DNA from: Acidimicrobiaceae bacterium
Lineage (GTDB): Bacteria; Actinomycetota; Acidimicrobiia; Acidimicrobiales; Bog-793
NCBI GenBank assembly: GCA_025463965.1
Contig: JAODBN010000375.1
Span: 1-13,455, forward strand
DNA length: 13,455 nt
Reading direction: 5' to 3'
Numbering within the stretch: position 1 is the stretch's first letter; each line of letters opens with the position of its first letter. Positions 1 through 6,078 of this stretch are shown one piece after another. The notes beneath the pieces are model-generated. The model was not told where the DNA came from. It saw nothing but the letters and a program-made list of their open reading frames with translations, and searched no databases. Position numbers and translations under genes: made by a program.

Positions 1-257
1 AGCGTGGGCACGAGAACGAGCGAGGTTGGGTGCTTCGACTTGGCCTTCGTCGTGCGCATGAGGAGCGGAAGTCCGAAGGCGAGCGTCTTTCCCGAGCCGG
101 TCTTCGCCTTGCCGCAGACATCACGGCCTGCCAACGCGTCGGCGATCGTCAGCGCTTGGACGGGAAACGGGTGCTCGATCCCGGCCGCGGCGAGGTCGGC
201 TACAAGGGCGGGGTCGACGCCGAGGGCGGCAAAGGTCGGGGAAGGGTCAGGCGTCAT
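1..257 (-). CDS. DEAD-box ATP-dependent RNA helicase, N-terminal part (partial)
   Basis: This is the first 85 codons of an ATP-dependent RNA helicase that unwinds or remodels RNA in the cytoplasm; the rest lies beyond the left edge. Translating the minus strand from the ATG at 257-255 gives a Q-motif region (Phe9, then HPFPVQ at 29-34), the Walker A motif AKTGSGKT at 51-58 with the nucleotide-binding Lys57, and the start of motif Ia (LVLVPT) at the edge. Order and spacing match the DEAD-box family. The DEAD and SAT motifs and helicase domain 2 cannot be seen. A GAGG lies about 13 bases before the ATG, a loose ribosome site. The gene is divergent from the peroxiredoxin gene, with 101 bases between starts. 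The family call is firm; which DEAD-box paralogue (RhlE, DeaD or other) cannot be told from this part. Confidence 0.85.
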   Translation of the reverse strand, partial: MTPDPSPTFAALGVDPALVADLAAAGIEHPFPVQALTIADALAGRDVCGKAKTGSGKTLAFGLPLLMRTTKAKSKHPTSLVLVPT

Positions 258-300
258 CGAGGAGTGTCCACCTCACGAGTTTGCCATCTCGGCCACGCGA

Positions 301-326
301 ACCGGCCGCCACCGGCCGATTAGCCT
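301..326 (+). promoter_or_regulatory. Candidate promoter of the peroxiredoxin operon with a repeated CGGCCG element
   Basis: TAGCCT at 321-326 fits the TAnnnT form of a -10 box and would start RNA near 333, ahead of the strong ribosome site GAGGAGGAGA at 339-348. No good -35 hexamer is visible. Directly upstream, ACCGGCCG occurs twice (301-308 and 311-318) with a 10-base period. Each copy holds the palindrome CGGCCG, so the pair can also fold as a 6-bp stem with a CCAC loop. It may be an operator or a chance GC-rich repeat. Confidence 0.3.
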
Positions 327-358
327 TTGGCGGACGTCGAGGAGGAGACAACGCTGCC

Positions 359-823
359 ATGGTCAAGCTCGCTGCTGGTGACCCAGCGCCCGACTTCTGC
401 CTGCGCGATGAGCAAGGCACGGAGGTCTGTCTGAGTGCCTACGCCGGTCGCCGGGTGCTCGTCTACTTCTATCCGAAGGACGACACACCGGGATGCACCA
501 AAGAGGCAGTCCAGTTCGGCGAGCTCGAGAACGGCTTCTCGGGCGCCGGAGTGGAGGTGCTCGGGATCTCGCCCGACGACGCCAGCTCTCACCAACGCTT
601 CCGGGAGCGATACGACCTCTCGGTCCGCCTGCTGTCGGACCCCGAGCACGCCACGATGGAGGCCTACGGGGCCTGGGGCGAGAAGACCTTGTACGGGCGA
701 ACCAGCCTCGGGGTCATCCGCTCCACCTTCCTCATCGGTGCCGACGGTCGGATCGAGCTGGCCTGGTACCACGTGAAGGCCGACGGTCACGCAGCGAAAG
801 TCCTCGCCGCGCTGGAGCGCTAA
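359..823 (+). CDS. Peroxiredoxin, BCP (bacterioferritin comigratory protein) type
   Basis: A cytoplasmic thiol peroxidase of 154 residues that reduces hydrogen peroxide and organic hydroperoxides. The AhpC/TSA-type thioredoxin fold is clear: the entry segment GDPAPDFCLRDEQG, the strand LVYFYPKDD, the active site TPGCTKE with peroxidatic Cys46 and Thr43, and the conserved Arg121 in VIRSTFLIG. Length is normal for BCP/PrxQ. The usual BCP resolving cysteine five residues after the peroxidatic one is absent (Val51). The only other cysteines are Cys14 and Cys24 near the N-terminus, so it may work as a 1-Cys enzyme or use an atypical partner. I chose the ATG at 359 because GAGGAGGAGA ends 10 bases before it and homologues begin like this; an in-frame upstream start at 281 adds unrelated sequence. 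The next gene starts 6 bases after the stop, so they are probably one operon. Confidence 0.92.
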   Translation: MVKLAAGDPAPDFCLRDEQGTEVCLSAYAGRRVLVYFYPKDDTPGCTKEAVQFGELENGFSGAGVEVLGISPDDASSHQRFRERYDLSVRLLSDPEHATMEAYGAWGEKTLYGRTSLGVIRSTFLIGADGRIELAWYHVKADGHAAKVLAALER

Positions 824-829
824 GCGTCG

Positions 830-1954
830 GTGGCTCCTGAGAAGCCGCAGTGGCGTGAACTCCACACCGAGGTCGTCACGACCGGTCTCTGCACCGGTTG
901 CGCCGGCTGCGTGGTGGCCTGCCCCTATGACGTGCTCGGTTACGACGAGTCCGCCGGGACCTACCGGCCCTTCCACGTCGACGAACATGGCGGCCCGGAC
1001 GACTGTACCTACGGTCAGCGCGGGTGCACGTTGTGCACGCGCGCGTGCCCACGCTTTCGCACGTGGGAGGGCGAGATCGACCAATTCCTGTTCGGCCGGC
1101 CCCGGACCGAAGATGAGGTGTACGGGATCGCTGAGCAGGTCTTGTTTGCCCGGGCCGTCGACCCCGAGCTCCACGCGGCGGGACAGGACGGGGGCCTCGT
1201 GTCGGCGATGCTCGTGCACGCGCTCGAGGCCGACCTCGTCGACGCGGCGCTCGTCTCGGTAACCGAGGACGGCGGTGCAGGCAAGGCGGTGCCGACCGTG
1301 GCCCGCACCCGCGCCGAGGTCCTCGCCGCGGCCGGCTCGCGCTACACGTACTCAGCCAACCCGCTCGCCTACGGTGCCGCGATCGCCGAGGGGGCGGAGC
1401 GTCTCGCGCTCGTCGGGATGAGCTGCCAGGCCTCGGTGCCCGCGGTGATGGCCGCTCGGCGCGCCGGGAAGGTCGCGCGCCGCTTCACGCTCACCATCGG
1501 GCTGCTGTGTTCGAAGACCTTTCACGAGGACGTCTTCACTGAGCTCCTCGACCAGCGTTATGGGATCGCCCAGGGCGACATCGTCAGGGTGAATATCAAG
1601 GGAGCCATGCAGGTGTCCACCCGCGACGGGGGATACCACGAGGTCCCCCTGAAGGAGGCCCGAGCGTGGACACGGGACGGCTGCAAGCTCTGCCCGGATT
1701 TCGCGGCCGAGCACGCGGACGTGTCGACCGGCGGCATCGGCGCTTTCCCCGACTGGACCCTGGTCATCGTCCGCACGGCGAGGGGACGTGAGCTACTGGC
1801 GGGGATGGTCGAGGCGGGCGCAGTCGAGGTCCGTCCGATCGAGGACGATCCAGGGGCGTTGGTGCTCCTCGAACGGCTCTCGCGTGTCAGTCGACGTCGC
1901 TGGCCCGACTCAGCCGACCCGGGGCCCCGTCGGATCCCGCTCCAGTCGAGCTAG
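830..1954 (+). CDS. Coenzyme F420 hydrogenase/dehydrogenase beta-subunit (FrhB) family iron-sulfur flavoprotein
   Basis: A 374-residue member of the FrhB/FpoF/FdhB family, whose characterised members carry FAD and iron-sulfur clusters and move electrons to or from coenzyme F420. The N-terminus has two ferredoxin-like cysteine sets: Cys21, 24, 27 and 31 (CTGCAGCVVACP) and Cys59, 66, 69 and 73 (GCTLCTRACP). The middle has GMSCQAS and GLLCSKTF. Towards the C-terminus CKLCPDF, followed by ADVSTGGIG, is the family's third cysteine motif and conserved glycine stretch. The start is GTG at 830 with GGAG 12 bases upstream inside the peroxiredoxin gene. Being alone, without hydrogenase or formate dehydrogenase subunits, it is probably a stand-alone oxidoreductase. 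Its electron partner is unknown; the adjacent peroxiredoxin is one candidate by context only. F420 dependence is inferred from the family, and some members use other partners. Confidence 0.82.
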   Translation: MAPEKPQWRELHTEVVTTGLCTGCAGCVVACPYDVLGYDESAGTYRPFHVDEHGGPDDCTYGQRGCTLCTRACPRFRTWEGEIDQFLFGRPRTEDEVYGIAEQVLFARAVDPELHAAGQDGGLVSAMLVHALEADLVDAALVSVTEDGGAGKAVPTVARTRAEVLAAAGSRYTYSANPLAYGAAIAEGAERLALVGMSCQASVPAVMAARRAGKVARRFTLTIGLLCSKTFHEDVFTELLDQRYGIAQGDIVRVNIKGAMQVSTRDGGYHEVPLKEARAWTRDGCKLCPDFAAEHADVSTGGIGAFPDWTLVIVRTARGRELLAGMVEAGAVEVRPIEDDPGALVLLERLSRVSRRRWPDSADPGPRRIPLQSS

Positions 1955-1987
1955 CGGTAGCCGGCCGGAGCCCCATCCCGAGTCAGG

Positions 1988-2749
1988 TCACGCGCCGAGC
2001 TGACGGGCGCGTTCGAGCACGGAGTCCAGCATCGGGGCGCTGAGCAGGCCCGTGAAGACGTTTCGCTGGCTCGGGTGGTAGGAGCAGAGGAGGTGCCGGC
2101 CTGGCGATCCGGGTGCGGGTGGCTCGAGCGCGAGTTCCATGCCGTGGGCGAACACTGGCCGCGGCCGAGGCGTGCCGCCAGCGAAGAGTGCGGGCTGGCG
2201 CAGCAGGCAGTCCAAGGCGAACGCCCCCAGTGCCAGCACGACGGCGACGTTCTCGAGCAGGTCCAGCTCAGCGCCGAGATACGGAGCACAGCGCTCGCGC
2301 TCGTCCGGCAGCGGTCGGTTGGCCGGCGGCGCGCAGCGCACCGGGGCGGTCACGAATGCGCCCGAGAGGCGCAGCCCGTCATCGGCAGCGACGCTCTCGG
2401 GCTGGTTTGCGAAGCCGGCGCGATGGAGCGCGGAGAACAGGAAGTCTCCGGACCGGTCGCCCGTGAACATCCGGCCGGTCCGGTTCCCACCGTGCGCGGC
2501 GGGCGCCAGCCCGACGACGAGGAGGCGGGCCCGAGGGTCCCCCCAGCCGGGGAGCGGCCGGGCCCAGTAGGTCTCGCCCGTTCGAAGTGCCGCGGGACTG
2601 ACCGCTACCTCCTCTCGCCAAGAGACCAGTCGGGGACAGCGGCGACACGAGGCGATCCGTTCACTGAGCGCCGAAAGGCCCTCGACTCTGCCCTCGCCCG
2701 GCTCCGGTGGCCGCGCCGATTGTCGCTCGGTCGGGCGGAAGGCGGTCAC
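1988..2749 (-). CDS. Uracil-DNA glycosylase, family 5 (UDGb)
   Basis: A base-excision repair enzyme of 253 residues that removes uracil and related deaminated bases from DNA. The family 5 signature is plain: motif A is GLAPAAHGGNRTGR (80-93) followed by FTGDRSGDFLF, and motif B is SYHPSQRN (223-230). Four cysteines, Cys35 and Cys38 (CRRC), Cys139 and Cys154, are placed to bind the [4Fe-4S] cluster of iron-sulfur UDGs. Motif A has Ala where family 4 has a catalytic acid, as expected for UDGb. The start is GTG at 2749 with GAGG a few bases upstream; the first 25 or so residues form a loose extension before the conserved core. It converges on the FrhB-like gene (33 bases between stops) and diverges from the phosphomutase gene with only 24 bases between start codons. 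Confidence 0.93.
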   Translation of the reverse strand: MTAFRPTERQSARPPEPGEGRVEGLSALSERIASCRRCPRLVSWREEVAVSPAALRTGETYWARPLPGWGDPRARLLVVGLAPAAHGGNRTGRMFTGDRSGDFLFSALHRAGFANQPESVAADDGLRLSGAFVTAPVRCAPPANRPLPDERERCAPYLGAELDLLENVAVVLALGAFALDCLLRQPALFAGGTPRPRPVFAHGMELALEPPAPGSPGRHLLCSYHPSQRNVFTGLLSAPMLDSVLERARQLGA

Positions 2750-2757
2750 GGCACCTC

Positions 2758-2767
2758 ACGCTACGTT
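2758..2767. promoter_or_regulatory. Candidate bidirectional promoter with overlapping -10 boxes
   Basis: The 24 bases between the divergent UDGb and phosphomutase starts contain two TAnnnT hexamers sharing one TA. TACGTT (2762-2767, plus) lies 6 bases before the ATG at 2774. TAGCGT (2763-2758, minus) lies 8 bases before the GTG at 2749. These distances would put both RNA starts at or next to the start codons, giving leaderless messages. No clear -35 boxes are seen. This is inferred from position and motif only. Confidence 0.35.
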
Positions 2768-2773
2768 GGGGCG

Positions 2774-3496
2774 ATGCCCCGGGGAGCCCAGCGCCCGAGC
2801 GCGCCGACCGTGGTGTGCCTCGTCAGACACGGCACCACACCGACGACGGGAAAGGTGCTGCCCGGTCGGGCGCCCGGCTTGCATCTGTCCGAGCAGGGCC
2901 AAGCTGAGGCGGAGCAGGTGGCGGAGCGGCTCGCTCCACTTGGAGTCGCCGCGCTCTACTCGTCCCCCCTCGAGCGCGCTCGCGAGACTGCCCAAGCGGT
3001 CAGCCGACGCCTCGGCTTGAGGGTGAAGGTTGACCGCGGGCTGCTCGAATGCGATTTCGGCGAGTGGACCGGAGCGGAGCTCTCCGCGCTGTCCAAGCTG
3101 CCCGAGTGGTCGACGGTGCAGCACCACCCGAGCGGCTTCCGCTTTCCCGGTGGCGAGTCCTTCTCGGAGATGCGCGCTCGCCTTGTCGGCGCTCTCGAGC
3201 GGCTCGTGCAGGCGCATCCCGGGGAGTTGATAGTGGCGGTAAGCCACGCCGATCCGATCAAGGTGGTGGTGGGAGAGGCACTCGGCCAGCCTCTCGATCT
3301 CGTCCAGCGCCTTTCGATCTCGCCCTGCTCGGTGAGCGCGATTGCCTACGGCACCGGGGCGCCGACCGTGCTGACGACGAGCTCGACGGGCGACCTGACC
3401 CGCCTCGTTCCCATGCCGCCCGCGACCCGTGACCACCGTGGCCGAACGGGGCGCGCCGCCAAGGCTGAGCCAGCCGGTCGGAAGAAGCAGTCATGA
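2774..3496 (+). CDS. Histidine-phosphatase-fold protein, MSMEG_4193-family probable phosphomutase
   Basis: A 240-residue member of the phosphoglycerate mutase/histidine phosphatase superfamily. Visible active-site parts are LVRHGTT (Arg18, phospho-acceptor His19), SSPLERARETA (Arg68), LLECDFGEWTG (probable acid Glu92) and VAVSHAD (second His158). The stretch KVLPGRAPGLHLSEQG after the RHG motif is characteristic of the actinobacterial MSMEG_4193 group. Members of that group occur in a conserved three-gene set with a DUF3090 protein and a PI-kinase-like protein, exactly the arrangement here, and this context led to their prediction as phosphomutases. The substrate is unknown. The C-terminal 25 or so residues are basic and probably disordered. 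The ATG at 2774 was chosen because homology begins just after it; the open frame further upstream is antisense to the glycosylase gene. Its TGA overlaps the next ATG as ATGA. Confidence 0.88.
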   Translation: MPRGAQRPSAPTVVCLVRHGTTPTTGKVLPGRAPGLHLSEQGQAEAEQVAERLAPLGVAALYSSPLERARETAQAVSRRLGLRVKVDRGLLECDFGEWTGAELSALSKLPEWSTVQHHPSGFRFPGGESFSEMRARLVGALERLVQAHPGELIVAVSHADPIKVVVGEALGQPLDLVQRLSISPCSVSAIAYGTGAPTVLTTSSTGDLTRLVPMPPATRDHRGRTGRAAKAEPAGRKKQS

Positions 3497-3999
3497 GCGA
3501 GACCTACGAGCTCGGTGAGCCGACTCGAGTCATCGCCGGAACCGTCGGCGAGGTCGGTCGCCGGACGTTCTTCTTGCAGGCGAGAGAGGGTGACCTCCTG
3601 CTGACGCTCAAGCTCGAGAAGCAGCAGCTTGGCGCGCTCGCCGAGTCGCTCGGGCGACTGCTCCAGGATCTGCCGCGCCCCGGCCACCTCCCCGAGATCG
3701 AGGAGCTTCAGCTCGAGCCCTTCGACGAGCCCGCGTTCGCCGTCGGCACGCTCGCCGTCGCCTTCGACGCGGTGGCCGACCGGGTGGTCCTTCTCGTCGA
3801 GGAGCTGGTGCCCGCCGAGGAAATCGAGCGCGACGAGGCTCGACTGTCGCTCTCGCGCGAGCAGGCGGCCTCGCTGGCGATCACCGGTGCCCAGCTGGTC
3901 GCCGCCGGCCGCCCTCCCTGCCCGCTCTGCGGCTTCCCACTCGACCCGAGGGGGCACGCGTGCCCGAGGACGAACGGCCACCGGCCCCCGCTCACCTGA
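3493..3999 (+). CDS. DUF3090 family zinc-ribbon-tailed protein
   Basis: A 168-residue protein of the actinobacterial DUF3090 (TIGR03847) family, with no known biochemical function. The N-terminal two thirds look like a beta-rich domain (VIAGTVGEVGRRTFFLQARE, then LLLTLKLEKQQ) followed by acidic, helix-prone sequence. The C-terminus carries a compact probable metal site with Cys143, Cys146, His155 and Cys157 (CPLCG ... GHACPR), the family's most conserved segment. The start is ATG at 3493, overlapping the phosphomutase stop by 4 bases, with GGAAG 8 bases upstream. Its last 40 bases overlap the kinase-like gene. Such overlaps imply coupled translation and equal dosage of the three proteins. It may be a scaffold or specificity subunit for the kinase or mutase; that is inference. 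The family assignment is confident, the function open. Confidence 0.87.
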   Translation: MSETYELGEPTRVIAGTVGEVGRRTFFLQAREGDLLLTLKLEKQQLGALAESLGRLLQDLPRPGHLPEIEELQLEPFDEPAFAVGTLAVAFDAVADRVVLLVEELVPAEEIERDEARLSLSREQAASLAITGAQLVAAGRPPCPLCGFPLDPRGHACPRTNGHRPPLT

Positions 4000-4700
4000 C
4001 CGGGCCCGAATGGTGCCGGCTCCTGCTCGACGGCGAGCTGGAGGTCGAGGGACGTATGCCTTGGAGCTCGAACGCCACCTTCCTCGTCACGGTGCGAGCG
4101 GGAGACCTCGAGTTCCGGGCGATCTACAAGCCTGCCGCCGGCGAGCGGCCGTTGTGGGATTTCCCGACCGGGCTCTACCGCAGGGAAGTCGCCGCCTACC
4201 GGCTGTCTGAGGCGACGGGGCTCCCCCTCGTCCCCGAGACCGTGCTCCGCGAGGACGCACCATTTGGGGAGGGATCGCTCCAACGATTCATCGACGCCGA
4301 CTTCTCTCAGCACTACTTCACCTTGCTCGAGGACGAGGCCAGCCACGACGTGCTCCGGAGCTTTGCCGGCTTCGACGTGCTCGCCAACAACGCCGACCGC
4401 AAGGGTGGTCACTTGCTGGTCGACGGCGAAGGCCGGGTGTGGGGCATCGACCACGGACTGTGCTTCCACCGTGATTCCAAGTTGCGCACCGTGGCCTGGG
4501 ACTTTGCCGGCGAGCCCGTCCCCGACGCCGTCCTCAACGGAGCGGTGGCGATTGCCTCTTCGCTGCCGGCCGATCTCGAGGAGCTGCTCTCCGGGGGCGA
4601 GGCAGAAGCGCTGCGCCGGCGAGCAAGAGAACTGCTCGAGCGACCAGTTCTTCCAGCTCCAGAGCGCGACGAGCGTTGTTACCCGTGGCCACTGGTGTGA
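3960..4700 (+). CDS. SCO1664-family PI3/PI4-kinase-like protein
   Basis: A 246-residue predicted kinase of the actinobacterial SCO1664 (TIGR03843) family, distantly related to phosphatidylinositol 3/4-kinases. Kinase-like features occur in order: the probable nucleotide-binding lysine in AIYKPAAGERPLWDFP (Lys57), a helix with Glu76 (YRREVAAY), the catalytic-loop-like FDVLANNADRKGGHLL (Asn144, Asp146, Arg147), and the metal-binding GIDHGLCFH (Asp164). All key polar residues are present, so the protein looks active. It is too small for a lipid kinase with accessory domains, and the true phosphate acceptor (small molecule, lipid or protein) is unknown. The start is GTG at 3960, preceded by GAGGGGG at a good distance and overlapping the DUF3090 gene by 40 bases. 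It is the last gene of the trio; 59 bases and a new candidate promoter separate it from msrB. Confidence 0.87.
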   Translation: MPEDERPPAPAHLTGPEWCRLLLDGELEVEGRMPWSSNATFLVTVRAGDLEFRAIYKPAAGERPLWDFPTGLYRREVAAYRLSEATGLPLVPETVLREDAPFGEGSLQRFIDADFSQHYFTLLEDEASHDVLRSFAGFDVLANNADRKGGHLLVDGEGRVWGIDHGLCFHRDSKLRTVAWDFAGEPVPDAVLNGAVAIASSLPADLEELLSGGEAEALRRRARELLERPVLPAPERDERCYPWPLV

Positions 4701-4748
4701 GGCCGAGCTGAGGACGAAACGCTCGCCGGCACACCGGGGGGGCGTCGG

Positions 4749-4754
4749 TACTCT
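4749..4754 (+). promoter_or_regulatory. Candidate -10 box for a leaderless msrB transcript
   Basis: TACTCT fits TAnnnT and lies 5 bases before the ATG at 4760. That spacing would start RNA at or next to the ATG, as in the leaderless genes common in Actinobacteria. No convincing ribosome site exists between it and the ATG, and no clear -35 box is seen. Confidence 0.38.
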
Positions 4755-4759
4755 GCGGT

Positions 4760-5209
4760 ATGGCGACGAACGAGGCCTCGCCGGGCGGCGGCACCGGCGG
4801 GCAGACGGACAGGGTAGAGCTGAGCGAGGACGAGTGGCGCCGGCGGCTCACGCCAGAGCAGTTCCGCGTCCTTCGAGAAAAGGGAACCGACCCCGCCTTC
4901 ACGGGCCGCTTCACCCACCCGGCTGAGCGAGGCACCTACCGCTGCGCTGCGTGCGGGATTGAGCTCTTCGACTCCGGGGTCCAATACGACTCTGGCTCGG
5001 GCTGGCCCAGCTTCACGCGGCCCGTCGGCGACGGCTCGGTGAGCCTCACCGAGGATCGCAGCCACGGGATGGTTCGCATCGAGGTCACCTGCAGCGGGTG
5101 CGGCAGCCACCTGGGTCACGTCTTCGACGACGGCCCTGGTCCCGAGGGCAGGCGCTGGTGTATCAATTCCACCAGCCTCTCCTCGCAAGGCCCGCCACCA
5201 GCCACCTGA
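4760..5209 (+). CDS. msrB: Peptide-methionine (R)-S-oxide reductase MsrB
   Basis: A 149-residue enzyme that reduces the R form of methionine sulfoxide in oxidised proteins, normally using thioredoxin. Signature segments are present in order: YRCAACGIELFDSG, YDSGSGWPSFTRP, SHGMVRIEVTCSGCGSHLGHVFDDGP and RRWCINSTSL. Zinc is held by two CxxC pairs (Cys62/Cys65 and Cys111/Cys114). The catalytic cysteine is Cys134, with the conserved His-Leu-Gly-His-Val-Phe upstream. There is no sixth cysteine, so it lacks a resolving cysteine and belongs to the one-Cys kind that must be reduced directly by an external thiol. The N-terminal 18 residues are glycine-rich and poorly conserved. The ATG start is supported by homology and by a -10-like box just upstream. 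No signal peptide is visible, so the enzyme is cytoplasmic. Confidence 0.95.
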   Translation: MATNEASPGGGTGGQTDRVELSEDEWRRRLTPEQFRVLREKGTDPAFTGRFTHPAERGTYRCAACGIELFDSGVQYDSGSGWPSFTRPVGDGSVSLTEDRSHGMVRIEVTCSGCGSHLGHVFDDGPGPEGRRWCINSTSLSSQGPPPAT

Positions 5210-5217
5210 GGGCTCGG

Positions 5218-5233
5218 GCGCGCCCTGGCGCGC
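5218..5233 (+). terminator. Possible terminator hairpin after msrB
   Basis: Beginning 9 bases after the msrB stop, GCGCGC (5218-5223) pairs with GCGCGC (5228-5233) around a four-base CCTG loop. No U-tract follows, so this is either a U-less terminator of the kind proposed for GC-rich Actinobacteria or a chance GC palindrome. Confidence 0.3.
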
Positions 5234-5472
5234 TCACTACGGTATCCGCAGGACGACATGCCCTGGTGCCGACATTGCTGAGGCAAAACAGGGGCGGGCA
5301 GCGCAGAAAGCTCAACGGATTCCTTGGCGTCGCATCATTCAAACGACGTAGGCGCCTCGTGGTGCCTGCGGAGGGCACTGCACATGGCCTGGCCAGGAGC
5401 TGGTCTAAGAGTCACGGAACTGCAATGGACCTGAGGTAATGAAGTCGTAGGTAACTGGGCAAGATCGACGAC

Positions 5473-5883
5473 GTGAGCATCTTGGAACGCACGGCGGCCG
5501 GCGCAGGTGGAGGGAACGGGGGGAGCGCTCGACAGAGCGATCCAATCGTTCTCGAGCTCCTCGACTCGGTCGGTGCAGTGGAGGCTCCCGAGCAGTTTCT
5601 CGTGCTCGAGTCCTGCCACAGCACCTGGTTGTTCGACACGGCGGAGCACCGCTTCTGCCGGGTCCTCAAGGGTCCTCGCATCGAGGCCTCGGTGGCGACG
5701 GAGTGGCGGCACTACGACCGCCTGGTGCTTCATCCGGATTCGGACGCGTTCGTGGTCTTCCTCGACGCCTCCGGCACCCGGCTCCTTCGCTCCTGGCGCC
5801 ATACCGCCCAATGCGACCAATGCGGCGGGAACGCGACGGCGGAGTTGTCGCTCGCGGATCTCCGCCGCGTCGCACGCGCCTAA
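5473..5883 (+). CDS. Uncharacterised 136-residue protein with four cysteines (CxxC motif)
   Basis: I do not recognise this family. The protein starts with about 20 Gly/Ala/Ser-rich residues, then a compact mixed alpha/beta core. Aromatic-rich segments look constrained: LVLESCHSTWLFD (Cys48, His49), HRFCRVLKGPR (Cys62), TEWRHYDRLVLHPDSDAFVVFLD, and TRLLRSWRHTAQCDQCGGNAT (Cys114, Cys117). The CDQCGG pair with Cys48/His49 or Cys62 could bind zinc or be redox active. No signal peptide or membrane segment is seen. The start is GTG at 5473 without a clear ribosome site; CAAGAT 7 bases upstream may be a -10 box for a leaderless message. Coding is supported by amino-acid composition, typical high-GC codon use and a strong terminator hairpin 30 bases after the stop. 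It lies alone between msrB and bpa, with a long, less GC-rich leader upstream. Confidence 0.65.
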   Translation: MSILERTAAGAGGGNGGSARQSDPIVLELLDSVGAVEAPEQFLVLESCHSTWLFDTAEHRFCRVLKGPRIEASVATEWRHYDRLVLHPDSDAFVVFLDASGTRLLRSWRHTAQCDQCGGNATAELSLADLRRVARA

Positions 5884-5913
5884 GCGACTTCCTCTATAGC
5901 TGACGCGCGCGAT

Positions 5914-5938
5914 CCCCGGCGCCTAGTGGGCGCCGGGG
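5914..5938 (+). terminator. Strong GC hairpin, probable transcription terminator
   Basis: CCCCGGCGCC (5914-5923) pairs perfectly over 10 bp with GGCGCCGGGG (5929-5938) around the loop TAGTG, 30 bases after the stop of the four-cysteine gene. No U-tract follows. Position and stability favour a terminator; being symmetric, it could act on either strand, but no minus-strand gene lies nearby. Confidence 0.6.
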
Positions 5939-6039
5939 TGCGTCCGCGCGCGGGCAACGCATCGCCGTCTCGTCTGGTCGCCTAAGAACGCGGCCTCCGT
6001 CTCCGCTCGGCCTGGGATCGGGTTCGTCCCGGCCGGCGA

Positions 6040-6045
6040 TAGCGT
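6040..6045 (+). promoter_or_regulatory. Candidate -10 box of bpa
   Basis: TAGCGT fits TAnnnT and would start RNA about 27 bases before the GTG at 6079, leaving room for the ribosome site AAGGAG at 6069-6074. It is the same hexamer as the candidate -10 of the glycosylase gene. No -35 box is convincing. Confidence 0.25.
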
Positions 6046-6078
6046 TCGGGCCCGCCATTCCTCTATCGAAGGAGCAGC

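Noticed and set aside
320..1219. 299-codon minus-strand open frame over the peroxiredoxin and FrhB-like genes
   Set aside because: Shadow of two confidently identified plus-strand genes.
1955..1987. Terminator between the convergent FrhB-like and UDGb genes
   Set aside because: Only 4-base stems and a CCGGCCGG palindrome are seen; no convincing hairpin.
2075..2773. Upstream in-frame extension of the phosphomutase
   Set aside because: This part is antisense to the UDGb gene, has unrelated composition, and homology to the phosphomutase family starts only after the ATG at 2774.
5163..5439. Small open frames in the gap between msrB and the four-cysteine gene
   Set aside because: Short, arginine- or alanine-rich, without ribosome sites or motifs, and overlapping msrB or each other.
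5416..5448. GGAAC followed by GTCGT as a stress sigma-factor (SigR/ECF-like) promoter
   Set aside because: The spacing of 23 bases is longer than the 16-19 bases such promoters use.
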